DNA of 64,000 bases from an uncultured Cellvibrionales bacterium. GTDB taxonomy: Bacteria; Pseudomonadota; Gammaproteobacteria; Pseudomonadales; GM7GCV1. Positions 48,229 through 56,499 of the stretch are shown one piece after another; position 1 is the stretch's first letter, and each line of letters opens with the position of its first letter. The translations under genes and the position numbers were made by a program. The stretch is taken from contig CAJXYP010000008.1 of NCBI GenBank assembly GCA_913063225.1, forward strand, positions 1-64,000. Reading direction: 5' to 3'. The notes beneath the pieces are model-generated. The model was not told the origin of the DNA, ran no database searches, and saw only the letters and a program-made list of their open reading frames with translations.

Positions 48229-48902
48229 TTAACCGCTAACTTGAATAACCTGATTATTGGAGAAGGTGAACAAAACTTCCGCTCGCTGCTGGGCAAATAT
48301 GCCGTTGGTAACCACGCCGGGTATCTGATTAATCGCCTCTTCCCAGGCGGCGGCATCAACAATTTCTAGATCAAAAATATCGAGAATGATATTGCCGTTA
48401 TCGGTAATCACGCCTTCTCTCGTAACCGGGTTTCCGCCCACCTTTTGCATTGCTAGAGATACGGGGACTTCAGCCATCGGAATAACCTCGACCGGCAGCG
48501 GAAAAGCGCCCAAGGTTTCGACCTGCTTGGATTCGTCTGCGATGCAGATAAAACGATCGGCCATAGAAGCGACAACCTTTTCTCTCGCGTAAGCGCCGCG
48601 CCGCCGCCCTTAATCATGCATTGCGCTGAATTTATTTCATCGGCGCCATCAACATAGAAGGTCATTCGACCGCTTTCAACAAAGTCAAAAATAGGGATGC
48701 CCTGGCTTCTAAGGCGTTCTGCGGATGCCTCTGAGCTTGGCACTGTGCCCGTAAAGCGATTTTTATATTGGCCGAGCAAATCAATAAAGCAATTTGCCGT
48801 ACTGCCTGTGCCTATTCCAATCGGTCCGGGCTTTTCAGTGGCGGCAAGTACATATTCGAGCGCGGCAGCGGCGATAGCTTTTTTTTGTTCGTCTTGGTTC
48901 AT
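48229..48902 (-). pseudogene. rpiA: Ribose-5-phosphate isomerase A, broken by one frameshift
   Basis: Two overlapping frames make one RpiA. 48453-48902 gives the N-terminal half with [24 protein letters not shown] and [13 protein letters not shown]; 48229-48564 gives the rest with [27 protein letters not shown] and GVVTNGIFA. The break is at the AAAA run (plus strand TTTT, 48578-48581): dropping two A bases restores [11 protein letters not shown] and a 223-residue enzyme, against 219 in E. coli. RpiA interconverts ribose 5-phosphate and ribulose 5-phosphate and is normally near essential, so a sequence error is the likely cause. It is divergent from ilvA, the usual arrangement. Confidence 0.88.
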
Positions 48903-49072
48903 GGCATCGGCATCAGATTAAATGGTGCTAACATGTTAAGTCATTACAAGAAGGGCCTGTTAACACTATCTGAATGATCACTGCCGGGGCTAATTTTTAG
49001 TTAATTTGGCCAAAGGTAAAACATAGAGTGTTAATGGACTCTAACTTCCATATTTTCCAGTTAGATTTACTC

Positions 49073-50584
49073 ATGCCTATCGACTACCCTAAAAAAATTC
49101 TTGCAGCGGATATCTACGATCTGGTGCGCGTGACGCCACTGGACGAAACACCGAAGCTTTCTTCGCGTATCGAGAACCGTGTGGTTCTGAAAAGAGAGGA
49201 CCTTCAGTCGGTCTTTTCATTCAAATTGCGTGGCGCATACAACTGTATTCGCTTGCTCTCGGAGGCACAAAAAAAGGCCGGAGTGGTAGCTGCTTCGGCG
49301 GGTAATCATGCTCAGGGCGTGGCACTTGCTTCCCGCCACTTGGGAATTAAAGCCACTATCGTCATGCCGAGGACAACTCCAAGCATTAAAGTAGATGCGG
49401 TGCGGGCTTTGGGCAGCAAGGTAATTCTCCATGGCGATACATACGATGAAGCGTCGGCGCACGCCCATAATCTGATTGAGCAGAAGGGTCTTACTTATAT
49501 ACATCCCTTTGATCACCCGGATGTCATTGCCGGGCAGGGCACAATCGCCGTTGAAATCTTGCAGCAGCTCACGGGCGATATTGATGCAATTTTTGTAGCG
49601 GTCGGTGGCGGCGGCCTTTGCGCAGGTGTGGCGTCTTACATAAAGCATATTCGCCCGGAGATTCGAATTGTCGCAGTTGAGCCGGCCGATGCCGCCTGCC
49701 TGAAGTTGGCACTGGATACCGGCCGCCGTGGACGTCTTAGCCATGTTGGACTATTTGCTGATGGCGTTGCCGTTGCGCAGATTGGCGCAAAAACCTTTCC
49801 GGTTCTGAAACAGTTTGTGGATGAAGTGGTTACCGTTAGTACCGATGAGATATGCGCTGCGATCAAAGATATTTATGAAGATACGCGCTCTATTGTAGAG
49901 CCTGCTGGTGCGCTATCTGTTGCCGGTATCAAAAGCTATATTGCGCGTACTGGTGCCAAGTCAAAGACTTTTGTAGGCATTAATTGCGGCGCCAATATGA
50001 ACTTTGATCGTCTCAGATATATTTCTGAGCGAACGGAAATTGGCGAAAAGCGCGAAGCCGTTTTTGCAGTAACCATTCCGGAAAAGGCTGGCAGCTTCCG
50101 CAAGTTTTGCAGAACGCTCGGCAAGCGCAGTATCACTGAATTCAATTACCGCTATAAGGATTCTGGTGCGGCGCATATTTACGTGGGTGTTCAAATTGCC
50201 ACGGAGAAAGATCGTGAGGTTTTGGTAACAGAGCTAAGAACGGCTGGTTACCCGCTACTTGACTTAACCGACGATGAATTAGCCAAGAACCATATACGTC
50301 ATATGGTGGGAGGGCATTCCGCTAAAGTTGGTGAGGAGTTAATTTATCGGTTTGAGTTTCCCGAGCGGCCTGGGGCGCTTATGGCTTTCTTGTCTACGCT
50401 TGGTTCAAAGTGGAACATTTCTATGTTCCACTATAGAAACCACGGTGCTGCCTTTGGACGAGTGATGCTTGGTATTCAGGCGACCAAATCTGAGCGCAAA
50501 GAGGTTGGGGAGTCCTTGGGTTCTCTGAACTACGAGTATTGGGAAGAAACCGACAATCCAGCCATCCAGCTATTTTTGGGCTAG
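49073..50584 (+). CDS. ilvA: Threonine ammonia-lyase, biosynthetic (IlvA)
   Basis: The 503-residue PLP enzyme deaminates threonine to 2-oxobutanoate for isoleucine synthesis. Lys51 in SFKLRGAYN binds PLP; SAGNHAQGVALA and the glycine loop VGGGGLCAGVA bind the phosphate. Two ACT-like regulatory domains follow (from about residue 325 and 420), where isoleucine inhibits. ATG 49073 gives the length of Pseudomonas-type IlvA; ATG 49034 and GTG 49028 are possible but add residues unlike the family. Confidence 0.95.
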   Translation: MPIDYPKKILAADIYDLVRVTPLDETPKLSSRIENRVVLKREDLQSVFSFKLRGAYNCIRLLSEAQKKAGVVAASAGNHAQGVALASRHLGIKATIVMPRTTPSIKVDAVRALGSKVILHGDTYDEASAHAHNLIEQKGLTYIHPFDHPDVIAGQGTIAVEILQQLTGDIDAIFVAVGGGGLCAGVASYIKHIRPEIRIVAVEPADAACLKLALDTGRRGRLSHVGLFADGVAVAQIGAKTFPVLKQFVDEVVTVSTDEICAAIKDIYEDTRSIVEPAGALSVAGIKSYIARTGAKSKTFVGINCGANMNFDRLRYISERTEIGEKREAVFAVTIPEKAGSFRKFCRTLGKRSITEFNYRYKDSGAAHIYVGVQIATEKDREVLVTELRTAGYPLLDLTDDELAKNHIRHMVGGHSAKVGEELIYRFEFPERPGALMAFLSTLGSKWNISMFHYRNHGAAFGRVMLGIQATKSERKEVGESLGSLNYEYWEETDNPAIQLFLG

Positions 50585-50589
50585 TTAGA

Positions 50590-51231
50590 CTAATTTGCAG
50601 ATTGATTGGTAGGTTGATTACCAGAAGTTAGTGCTCGCAGGCGGGCGCTAATGGTAATAATCTTCTTGTCAGTAACCACTGCATCCATACTTTGATCCCA
50701 TGCTTGGGTATCAAAAGTATCGAGCTGCTGAAAATCGTAGGCAATTCCTATAACCAATGGCTGGTAACTGTTATTAGAAGCCCGACCAAGCATTCGATCA
50801 TAATATCCTCCGCCCATACCAATTCGGTTTCCGCTGCTGTCAAAAGCTACCAAGGGGGTCAAAATCAAGGAGTGTGCAATCAGCTGGCAGTGCCTGCCGG
50901 CATTAGGTTCGAGAATACCGTATCTATTACTCGTTAGCGGCTGACCAGGTTGCCAATCCAGAAACTGCATCAAAGGTTTAGATTTGTGTACGCGAGGCAG
51001 GGAAATATCTTTGCTTCTATCCATGCAGTCGGTAATTACCGGCGCCAGACTAATTTCGCCGTCTTGGCATAAATAGGTTGCTACTCGATGAGCGCGCAAA
51101 TACCAAATCTGTGTGCGCAGATTACTGAGTACGTTATAGGAGCTGAAGGCTCTTTCAGAGGCAGAGAGAGACCGTCGCTGAGCACGCATGGCTCGGCGGA
51201 TAAAGTTGCGATTTAGTTTGTTCTCTTGCAT
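50590..51231 (-). CDS. fau: 5-formyltetrahydrofolate cyclo-ligase
   Basis: The 213-residue enzyme converts 5-formyl-THF to 5,10-methenyl-THF using ATP. It starts KLNRNFIRRAMRAQRRSLS and has the ATP-binding loop GNRIGMGGGYYDRML. A longer open frame to 51345 is rejected because its extra residues are encoded inside the 6S RNA gene. ssrS-fau in this order and strand is conserved across Gammaproteobacteria and the two are often co-transcribed. Confidence 0.92.
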   Translation of the reverse strand: MQENKLNRNFIRRAMRAQRRSLSASERAFSSYNVLSNLRTQIWYLRAHRVATYLCQDGEISLAPVITDCMDRSKDISLPRVHKSKPLMQFLDWQPGQPLTSNRYGILEPNAGRHCQLIAHSLILTPLVAFDSSGNRIGMGGGYYDRMLGRASNNSYQPLVIGIAYDFQQLDTFDTQAWDQSMDAVVTDKKIITISARLRALTSGNQPTNQSAN

Positions 51232-51296
51232 ATGGCATTCAGTATAAGTGCATATGCAAGCAGCACCCAATGAAGGCGATGGTTGAGGAAATAAGA

Positions 51297-51470
51297 GCCC
51301 CGGGAATGCCGCTGTCCGATGTTGTCCTTGAACCATTGGGTTCAAGGCGGAGACTCAATTGATATATCAGGCTTCCCGTCTGGCGGACATGCACAACAAT
51401 ACCAAAGGAGGTTCCTAAAGGTTTGCTTATCGGCTCAGGGACGTACCAAACATGCAAACATCCCAGGGTT
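51297..51470 (-). ncRNA. ssrS: 6S RNA (SsrS), RNA polymerase regulator
   Basis: On the minus strand, between zapA and fau, the sequence matches E. coli 6S RNA at several blocks in order: GGGATGTTTGCA, GTCCCTGAGCCGATAA, GGGAAGCCT, CCTTGAACCCAATGGTTCAAGG as the characteristic hairpin, and ACAGCGGCATTCCCGGGG. The ends pair in a closing stem (CCCTGGGA with TCCCGGGG), leaving the large central bubble that mimics an open promoter and traps sigma-70 RNA polymerase in stationary phase. The size of about 174 nt is near the usual 184. Exact ends are estimated from the stem. The rest of the 330-bp gap (51232-51296 and 51471-51561) shows nothing further. Confidence 0.93.
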
Positions 51471-51561
51471 GGCTAATTATACCCCGTCGAGCAGATTCAG
51501 CTAGCTGAAGATTAAAAATTAACAGGGAGTTAAAGAAGTCGGTGGGTAGGGCGAGAAAAAT

Positions 51562-51876
51562 CTACCGGGCTAACGGCGGGCTGAGATTTTGTATCGCTGA
51601 ATCAATCTTGTCGCGCAGCCTTTCTATACCGGAGGAAACCAGTTCACTGGTAGCACCGGAATTCTGTGATTTCACCATTTCATGAGCTACATTCAATCCG
51701 GCGATTATAGCGATACGCTCAAGGCCGATAACGCCGCCGCTCTGACGAATTTGCAACATATTCTGGTTGAGCATGCGTGCTGATTCGACAAGCTCTTCCC
51801 GTTCTTGCGGATCACAGGAGATTTGATACTGCTTATCCATTAATGTGATGGTAACTGTTTGCGAATCCGTAACCAC
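51562..51876 (-). CDS. zapA: Cell division protein ZapA
   Basis: The 104-residue protein has the ZapA fold: VTITLMDKQYQISCDPQEREEL, a long helix with MLNQNMLQIRQSG, and IAGLNVAHEMVKSQ. ZapA cross-links FtsZ filaments at the division site. It starts at GTG whose first base is the last base of the upstream stop codon. The set zapB-like, zapA, 6S RNA, fau is the conserved order. Confidence 0.93.
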   Translation of the reverse strand: MVTDSQTVTITLMDKQYQISCDPQEREELVESARMLNQNMLQIRQSGGVIGLERIAIIAGLNVAHEMVKSQNSGATSELVSSGIERLRDKIDSAIQNLSPPLAR

Positions 51877-52082
51877 TATGACTCCTGAAGTGCTTTTAGG
51901 CGATCTACCATCTTCTCAACGCGAACTCGAGCGGAGTGAGTTTTCTCGATCAATGAGGTGCGTTCTTTTAACAGGCTATCTTCACGTTCGCGAAGGTCTT
52001 CATTTTGCTGCTGAAGGTGGGCACAAAAACCGATGAGTTCATCGATTTTTTCTTCCAATGTTTTAAGGTTTTGTTCGCTCAT
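51876..52082 (-). CDS. TIGR02449 family ZapB-like coiled-coil protein
   Basis: The 68-residue protein is nearly all coiled coil (EEKIDELIGFCAHLQQQNED followed by a charged helix and VEKMVDRLKALQES). It belongs to the TIGR02449 family found directly before zapA in Pseudomonas-like bacteria and thought to act with ZapA at the Z ring. It overlaps the zapA start by one base and is divergent from ygfB across 130 bp. Confidence 0.9.
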   Translation of the reverse strand: MSEQNLKTLEEKIDELIGFCAHLQQQNEDLREREDSLLKERTSLIEKTHSARVRVEKMVDRLKALQES

Positions 52083-52212
52083 TTTATGACCAGATTTTAT
52101 CTCGGTACTTACTCAGTACACTATAGGGCCAGCGGATTGCAGCGTCAATTGGCCTTTTCTTCGTATTCTAGGCGGTGTCTTGCATCTGGCTACTGCTGTT
52201 AGAATGCGCTCC

Positions 52213-52782
52213 ATGACAAATCTACTTTCGTGGAACGATATCCACAGCAAACTTATCGAAATCGAGGCACCTCTTTCGGTGTCGGAATATCACGGCCACC
52301 TTACGGGGCGCCATGTAGGTGGTTACGAAATATCCGGTGCAACCGGGATGCAGATAATTTCAGAATTAACCGCAGCTGCGGCACCTAGATTGGCGGAACA
52401 AGAAGATTATTGGCGAGATCACATGAAACACTTTGTGCAGAACTTTGAGGCAGAGAACTACGGTTTTCAGCCCTTACTGCCAGATGACGATGTGCCCTTG
52501 GAAGAGCGGTTATTTGGATTGGCTAATTGGTGCACGGGCTTTCTAAACGGCATCGGCTGTGCGCTTGATGCTTCGGCTGCCAAAGTATTGCTAAAAGATG
52601 ATGAAACATTGGCGGATTTTACCGAAATCACTAATATCGATTTCAACGCATCAGACACCAACGACAATGAATCCCTATATATTGAACTGGTTGAGTATGT
52701 GCGCTTAGCCGTACTTAATATGCACGAAAACTTAAAAGAGAGCCTAGCTGCCGAACGCAGCAAATCGGAGCCTTTGCATTGA
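52213..52782 (+). CDS. ygfB: UPF0149 family protein YgfB/YecA
   Basis: The 189-residue protein shows SVSEYHGHLTGRHVGG near the start and LANWCTGFLNGIG in the middle, matching UPF0149. The function is not settled; in Pseudomonas YgfB is linked to control of the alpA/ampDh3 lysis genes. ATG 52213 gives the best match to the family; ATG 52204 is possible. Its stop overlaps the pepP start (TTGA). Confidence 0.9.
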   Translation: MTNLLSWNDIHSKLIEIEAPLSVSEYHGHLTGRHVGGYEISGATGMQIISELTAAAAPRLAEQEDYWRDHMKHFVQNFEAENYGFQPLLPDDDVPLEERLFGLANWCTGFLNGIGCALDASAAKVLLKDDETLADFTEITNIDFNASDTNDNESLYIELVEYVRLAVLNMHENLKESLAAERSKSEPLH

Positions 52783-54101
52783 GTAAAATTGCCGAAGAGT
52801 ATAAAAAAAGACGCAGAAACCTAATGCATCAAATGGTTGAGGGTTCCATAGCCATTATCCCTGGTGCCCAAGAAGTTATTCGAAGCCGGGATACCCACTA
52901 TCCATTTCGGCAGGATTCTAACCTCGCCTATCTAACCGGATTTCCGGAACCCGAAGCTTTGGCCGTTCTTATTCCCGGGCGTAGTCAGGGTGAGTTCATC
53001 GTTTTTTGTCGAGATAAGGACCGTAGTCGAGAAATTTGGGATGGCTTTCGAGCCGGTCCCGATGGAGCTCAAAGCGAATATGGTGCAGACGATGCTTTCC
53101 CTATTAGTGATATGGACGACATTTTGCCGGGACTGATTGAAGGCCGTGAAAAAGTGTATTACAGCATGGGTTCGCATCCGGATTTTGATAGCAAGTTGTT
53201 AAACTGGATAAATCACATACGAGCGCAGTCGCGCGCTGGCATCTCTCCTCCCGGAGAAATTATTGATCCAGAGCACATGATTCACGAAATGCGGGTGATT
53301 AAAACCACCACTGAGCTTGGGGTGATGCGCAAGGCAGGCAAGATATCTGCCGCCGCACATAAGATGGCAATGCAGTTCTGTAAGCCTGGCATGTTTGAAT
53401 ACCAATTACAGGCGCTAATCGAACACGAATTTGCAGATAAAGGCGCGGATGCTCCTGCTTACTCAAGCATTGTTGGAAGCGGTGACAACGCTTGCATATT
53501 GCATTACATAGAGAACAGGGCAGTCATGAAGGACGGTGACTTGGTGTTGATTGACGCGGGTTGTGAGTATCAGGGTTACGCGGCAGACATAACACGAACT
53601 TTTCCCGTGAACGGCACTTTCTCCGACGAGCAAAGAGCAATTTACGAAATTGTATTAGAGGCACAAGCGGTAGCTATTGACGCTTGCCGCATCGGCAATA
53701 CCTATAATCGGCCTCATGATGACAGTTTACGGGTAATAGTAGAGGGGCTTAGAGGGTTGAAGCTTCTACAAGGCACTACCGATGAGATTATTGAAAAGCG
53801 CAGCTATACCGATTTTTATATGCATCGAGTAGGGCACTGGCTTGGAATGGATGTCCATGATGCGGGCGATTACAAAGTTGATGGCGCTGATAGCAATTGG
53901 CGCGAATTTGAATCGGGCATGGTCACCACCGTCGAGCCCGGTATATATATTCATGCTGACAATAAGAAAGTGCCAGCCAAATGGCGCGGTATAGGCATTC
54001 GTATTGAAGACGATATCGCGCTACGAAAACCCGGCCCGGAGAATATGACCGCCGCAGTGCCCAGTCAGATTTCCGAAATTGAATATTTGATGAAGGCCTA
54101 G
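52779..54101 (+). CDS. pepP: Xaa-Pro aminopeptidase PepP
   Basis: The 440-residue M24B peptidase removes N-terminal residues before proline. Metal ligands are in LIDAGCEYQGYAADITRTFP (two Asp), HRVGHWLGMDVHDAG (His), VTTVEPGIYI (Glu) and GIGIRIEDDIAL (Glu). The N-terminal domain carries FRQDSNLAYLTGF. It starts at TTG 52779 in the ygfB stop and has a normal length (E. coli 441). Confidence 0.96.
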   Translation: MSKIAEEYKKRRRNLMHQMVEGSIAIIPGAQEVIRSRDTHYPFRQDSNLAYLTGFPEPEALAVLIPGRSQGEFIVFCRDKDRSREIWDGFRAGPDGAQSEYGADDAFPISDMDDILPGLIEGREKVYYSMGSHPDFDSKLLNWINHIRAQSRAGISPPGEIIDPEHMIHEMRVIKTTTELGVMRKAGKISAAAHKMAMQFCKPGMFEYQLQALIEHEFADKGADAPAYSSIVGSGDNACILHYIENRAVMKDGDLVLIDAGCEYQGYAADITRTFPVNGTFSDEQRAIYEIVLEAQAVAIDACRIGNTYNRPHDDSLRVIVEGLRGLKLLQGTTDEIIEKRSYTDFYMHRVGHWLGMDVHDAGDYKVDGADSNWREFESGMVTTVEPGIYIHADNKKVPAKWRGIGIRIEDDIALRKPGPENMTAAVPSQISEIEYLMKA

Positions 54102-54105
54102 ATTC

Positions 54106-55308
54106 TTGGCAAATAGCATTGCGGTTGTTGGCACGGGGATGATCGGATCAGCGCTCGTCTGCGCGCTTCAACAGTCCTTGCCGGATATTCGAATAATTTG
54201 GATTGGTGGGCCTGTCGACCAGCCCAAATCGGAGCCTTGTGTCGATTCCCGCGTGATAGCTTGTTCACTCGGATCACAAAAACTCTTTGAAAAGCTGGGA
54301 GTTTGGTCACTCCTTCGTGAAGATCGGGTGGGGCCTTATTCCCAAATTCGTGTTTGGGATCATGAAGGTACCGGGCAAATAGATTTTTCAGCAGAAGATA
54401 TCGGTGATACCGAACAGCTAGGTTATATAGTCGAAAACGCTATTTTACTCGAGGCTTTGCATGTTCAAATTGAAAAGCATTCGATCCAACCAGAAAAACA
54501 TATACCCGATTTTCTCGATAAAATTGAGCAGGCGGAAGGTGGTGGAGTTAAGTTATTCCTGACCAGCGGAATTCAAATTAACGTGGATATTGTATGCGCC
54601 GCAGACGGGGCAAGTTCTTTTTTGCGCGAGTGGGTAGATCTTCCAACACGGAATTGGTCATGCAAGCAGCGCGCTTTGACAGCGGTAATAAAACATGCTG
54701 AATCACACCAAAATACTGCCTGGCAGGCATTTTTGCCCAGCGGCCCGTTAGCCTTTCTGCCTTTGGGCCACCCGACTGAGTCGAAATATTGTTCCATTGT
54801 ATGGAGCATCGATTCCGATCGGGTAGAAGAAATTGAGCAGCTTGGGGACAAGGATTTCTTGGCTAGATTAAATCGGTATATTCCCGCGGAGCTTGGCGAG
54901 GCGGAATCCGCAAGCCGGCGATTTGGTTTCAATCTAAAGCAGGGTTTAGCCGATAAATATTATAAGAATCGAGTTTTGTTGGTTGGTGATTCAGCACACA
55001 ATATCCACCCTTTGGCAGGGCAGGGCGCCAATTTGGGTTTCGCCGATGTAGCTGAATTAATACGTCAATTTGAGCGGGCTAGTGCTCGCGGTGAGCTCCT
55101 TTGGAGTGAGTCGGTACTCAGGCGCTATCAGAGACAGAGGCGCTGGCAGAATCAAGCAATGGCTTATGCTATGGACTTTTTTCGAGGCGGCTTTGGAATT
55201 TCCGAACCGCATATGCGAGTTGCGCGCAATCAGCTAATGCATTTGGTTCAGGGGCGGAAATATTTAAAAAAAATACTAGCTGGCCCAGCTGAAAGAGCGG
55301 TTAAATAG
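54106..55308 (+). CDS. ubiH: UbiH/UbiF/VisC family FAD-dependent monooxygenase
   Basis: The 400-residue flavoprotein has an N-terminal dinucleotide motif (VVGTGMIGSALVCAL), DxxxLL-type central segment ending CAADGASSFLRE, and the C-terminal FAD motif VGDSAHNIHPLAGQGANLGFAD. It hydroxylates the ubiquinone ring precursor. In related clusters ygfB-pepP is followed by both ubiH and ubiI (visC); only one gene is here, and its GD-x-AH-x-IHPLAGQG motif resembles ubiI at least as much as ubiH. The symbol is therefore tentative. It starts at TTG 54106, four bases after pepP. Confidence 0.8.
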   Translation: MANSIAVVGTGMIGSALVCALQQSLPDIRIIWIGGPVDQPKSEPCVDSRVIACSLGSQKLFEKLGVWSLLREDRVGPYSQIRVWDHEGTGQIDFSAEDIGDTEQLGYIVENAILLEALHVQIEKHSIQPEKHIPDFLDKIEQAEGGGVKLFLTSGIQINVDIVCAADGASSFLREWVDLPTRNWSCKQRALTAVIKHAESHQNTAWQAFLPSGPLAFLPLGHPTESKYCSIVWSIDSDRVEEIEQLGDKDFLARLNRYIPAELGEAESASRRFGFNLKQGLADKYYKNRVLLVGDSAHNIHPLAGQGANLGFADVAELIRQFERASARGELLWSESVLRRYQRQRRWQNQAMAYAMDFFRGGFGISEPHMRVARNQLMHLVQGRKYLKKILAGPAERAVK

Positions 55309-55385
55309 CGCTATCCCCGAAAATCGCCAAACTAATTGGGCCATATCAGACTAAATAACTGATTTTGGTCAAATAAAAAGACCGT

Positions 55386-55427
55386 TTGCGTCTGTTCTAT
55401 TTGCTCTTAATAATAGGAATCATTATC
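55386..55427 (+). promoter_or_regulatory. Fur box overlapping the iron-transport promoter
   Basis: Bases 55409-55427 (AATAATAGGAATCATTATC) match the 19-bp Fur consensus at 15 positions, with the right half ATCATTATC perfect. A possible promoter, TTGCGT at 55386-55391 and TAATAA at 55408-55413 with 16 bp between, is covered by it. The ferric-binding protein gene starts 20 bp downstream. Repression when iron is plentiful is expected. Confidence 0.8.
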
Positions 55428-55446
55428 ATTTAGCTTCCTTTGATAC

Positions 55447-56499
55447 ATGATGATTATTGTGATGCGTTTACTAGTAATAGCCACCGGGCTTGTATTGGCT
55501 GCCTGTAGCAGCAAATCCGACGACTCTATAGAGAAAGTATCTTCCGCAGCAAATGCAGAGTCGAGTCTTCCAATAACTGTTTATTCGTCACGCGCTGAAC
55601 ATTTAATTCAGCCACTCTTCGATGCCTTTACAGAAGAAACGGGTACAGAAATTAGGTTTATCACCGACAGTGAAGCGGCTTTGATCGCCAGACTCGAGTC
55701 AGAGGGCAATTCCAGTCCGGCGGACATTTTGCTTACGGTTGATGCCGGCAATCTTTGGCACGCAGACCAACTCGACCTATTGCAGCCAGTTCAAAGTGAT
55801 GTTTTGCAGAACAATATTCCCAGCCAGTATCGCGCAGAAGGAGATACTTGGTTCGGGCTTTCTCTTAGAGCTCGAACTATTGTCTATTCTACTGAACGCG
55901 TAGCCCCGGAATCTTTGTCCACATACGAAGCGCTTGCCGATGAAGCGTGGCACGGAAGGTTGTGCTTACGCACCTCCAAAAAGGTTTATAACCAATCTAT
56001 GGTCGCGAGCATGATTGTGCGCTTGGGAGAGCCGGCGACAGAAGAGATAGTGGCTGGTTGGGTGGCGAATTTAGCCGTTGATCCCTTGAGTAGCGACAAT
56101 CGAGCAATCGAAGCGATCGAGGCTGGCATTTGTGATGTTGCCCTAGTTAACACCTATTATTTTGGTCGTATGCAGTCAGATAATCCGAGTATTCCGATAG
56201 CTATATATTGGCCAAATCAGGAATCTAGTGGGGTTCATGTAAATGTTTCGGGTGCAGGTTTGGCAAAGTTTTCTCCACGCCCGAGTGACGCGATTCAGCT
56301 ATTGGAGTGGTTGTCTGGATTGAGCGCTCAGGAACAATTCGCCGGATTAAACCTAGAGTTTCCGGTGAACCCAGAAGTGAATGCAGTAGACCTAGTTGAT
56401 GCATGGGGTGGCTTTAAAGCTGACGATATCGCAGTGGCCAATTTTGGCGCAATGCAGTCTGATGCTGTGCGTCTGATGGATAGAGCCGGATATAGGTGA
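55447..56499 (+). CDS. fbpA: Ferric iron ABC transporter substrate-binding lipoprotein (FbpA-like)
   Basis: The 350-residue protein has a signal ending in LAAC (TGLVLAACSSKSD), so it is probably a lipoprotein, and a class II periplasmic binding fold beginning ITVYSSRAEHLIQPLFDAFT. The paired tyrosines in LVNTYYFGRM fit the Fe3+ ligands of FbpA/FutA proteins. A Fur box lies directly upstream. ATG 55447 or ATG 55462 could start it. It overlaps the permease start by 4 bp (GTGA). Confidence 0.88.
   Translation: MMIIVMRLLVIATGLVLAACSSKSDDSIEKVSSAANAESSLPITVYSSRAEHLIQPLFDAFTEETGTEIRFITDSEAALIARLESEGNSSPADILLTVDAGNLWHADQLDLLQPVQSDVLQNNIPSQYRAEGDTWFGLSLRARTIVYSTERVAPESLSTYEALADEAWHGRLCLRTSKKVYNQSMVASMIVRLGEPATEEIVAGWVANLAVDPLSSDNRAIEAIEAGICDVALVNTYYFGRMQSDNPSIPIAIYWPNQESSGVHVNVSGAGLAKFSPRPSDAIQLLEWLSGLSAQEQFAGLNLEFPVNPEVNAVDLVDAWGGFKADDIAVANFGAMQSDAVRLMDRAGYR

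Noticed and set aside
48453-48581. Programmed -1 frameshifting in rpiA
   Set aside because: The slip run is only four A bases in a weak phase, no pseudoknot is evident, and RpiA is not known to use frameshifting; error or mutation is simpler.
48929-48938. TAACATGTTA palindrome between rpiA and ilvA
   Set aside because: Ten symmetrical bases in an AT-rich gap are too short to support an operator without further evidence.
51232-51345. N-terminal extension of fau
   Set aside because: It is encoded inside the 6S RNA gene and is unlike the family; ATG 51231 fits better.
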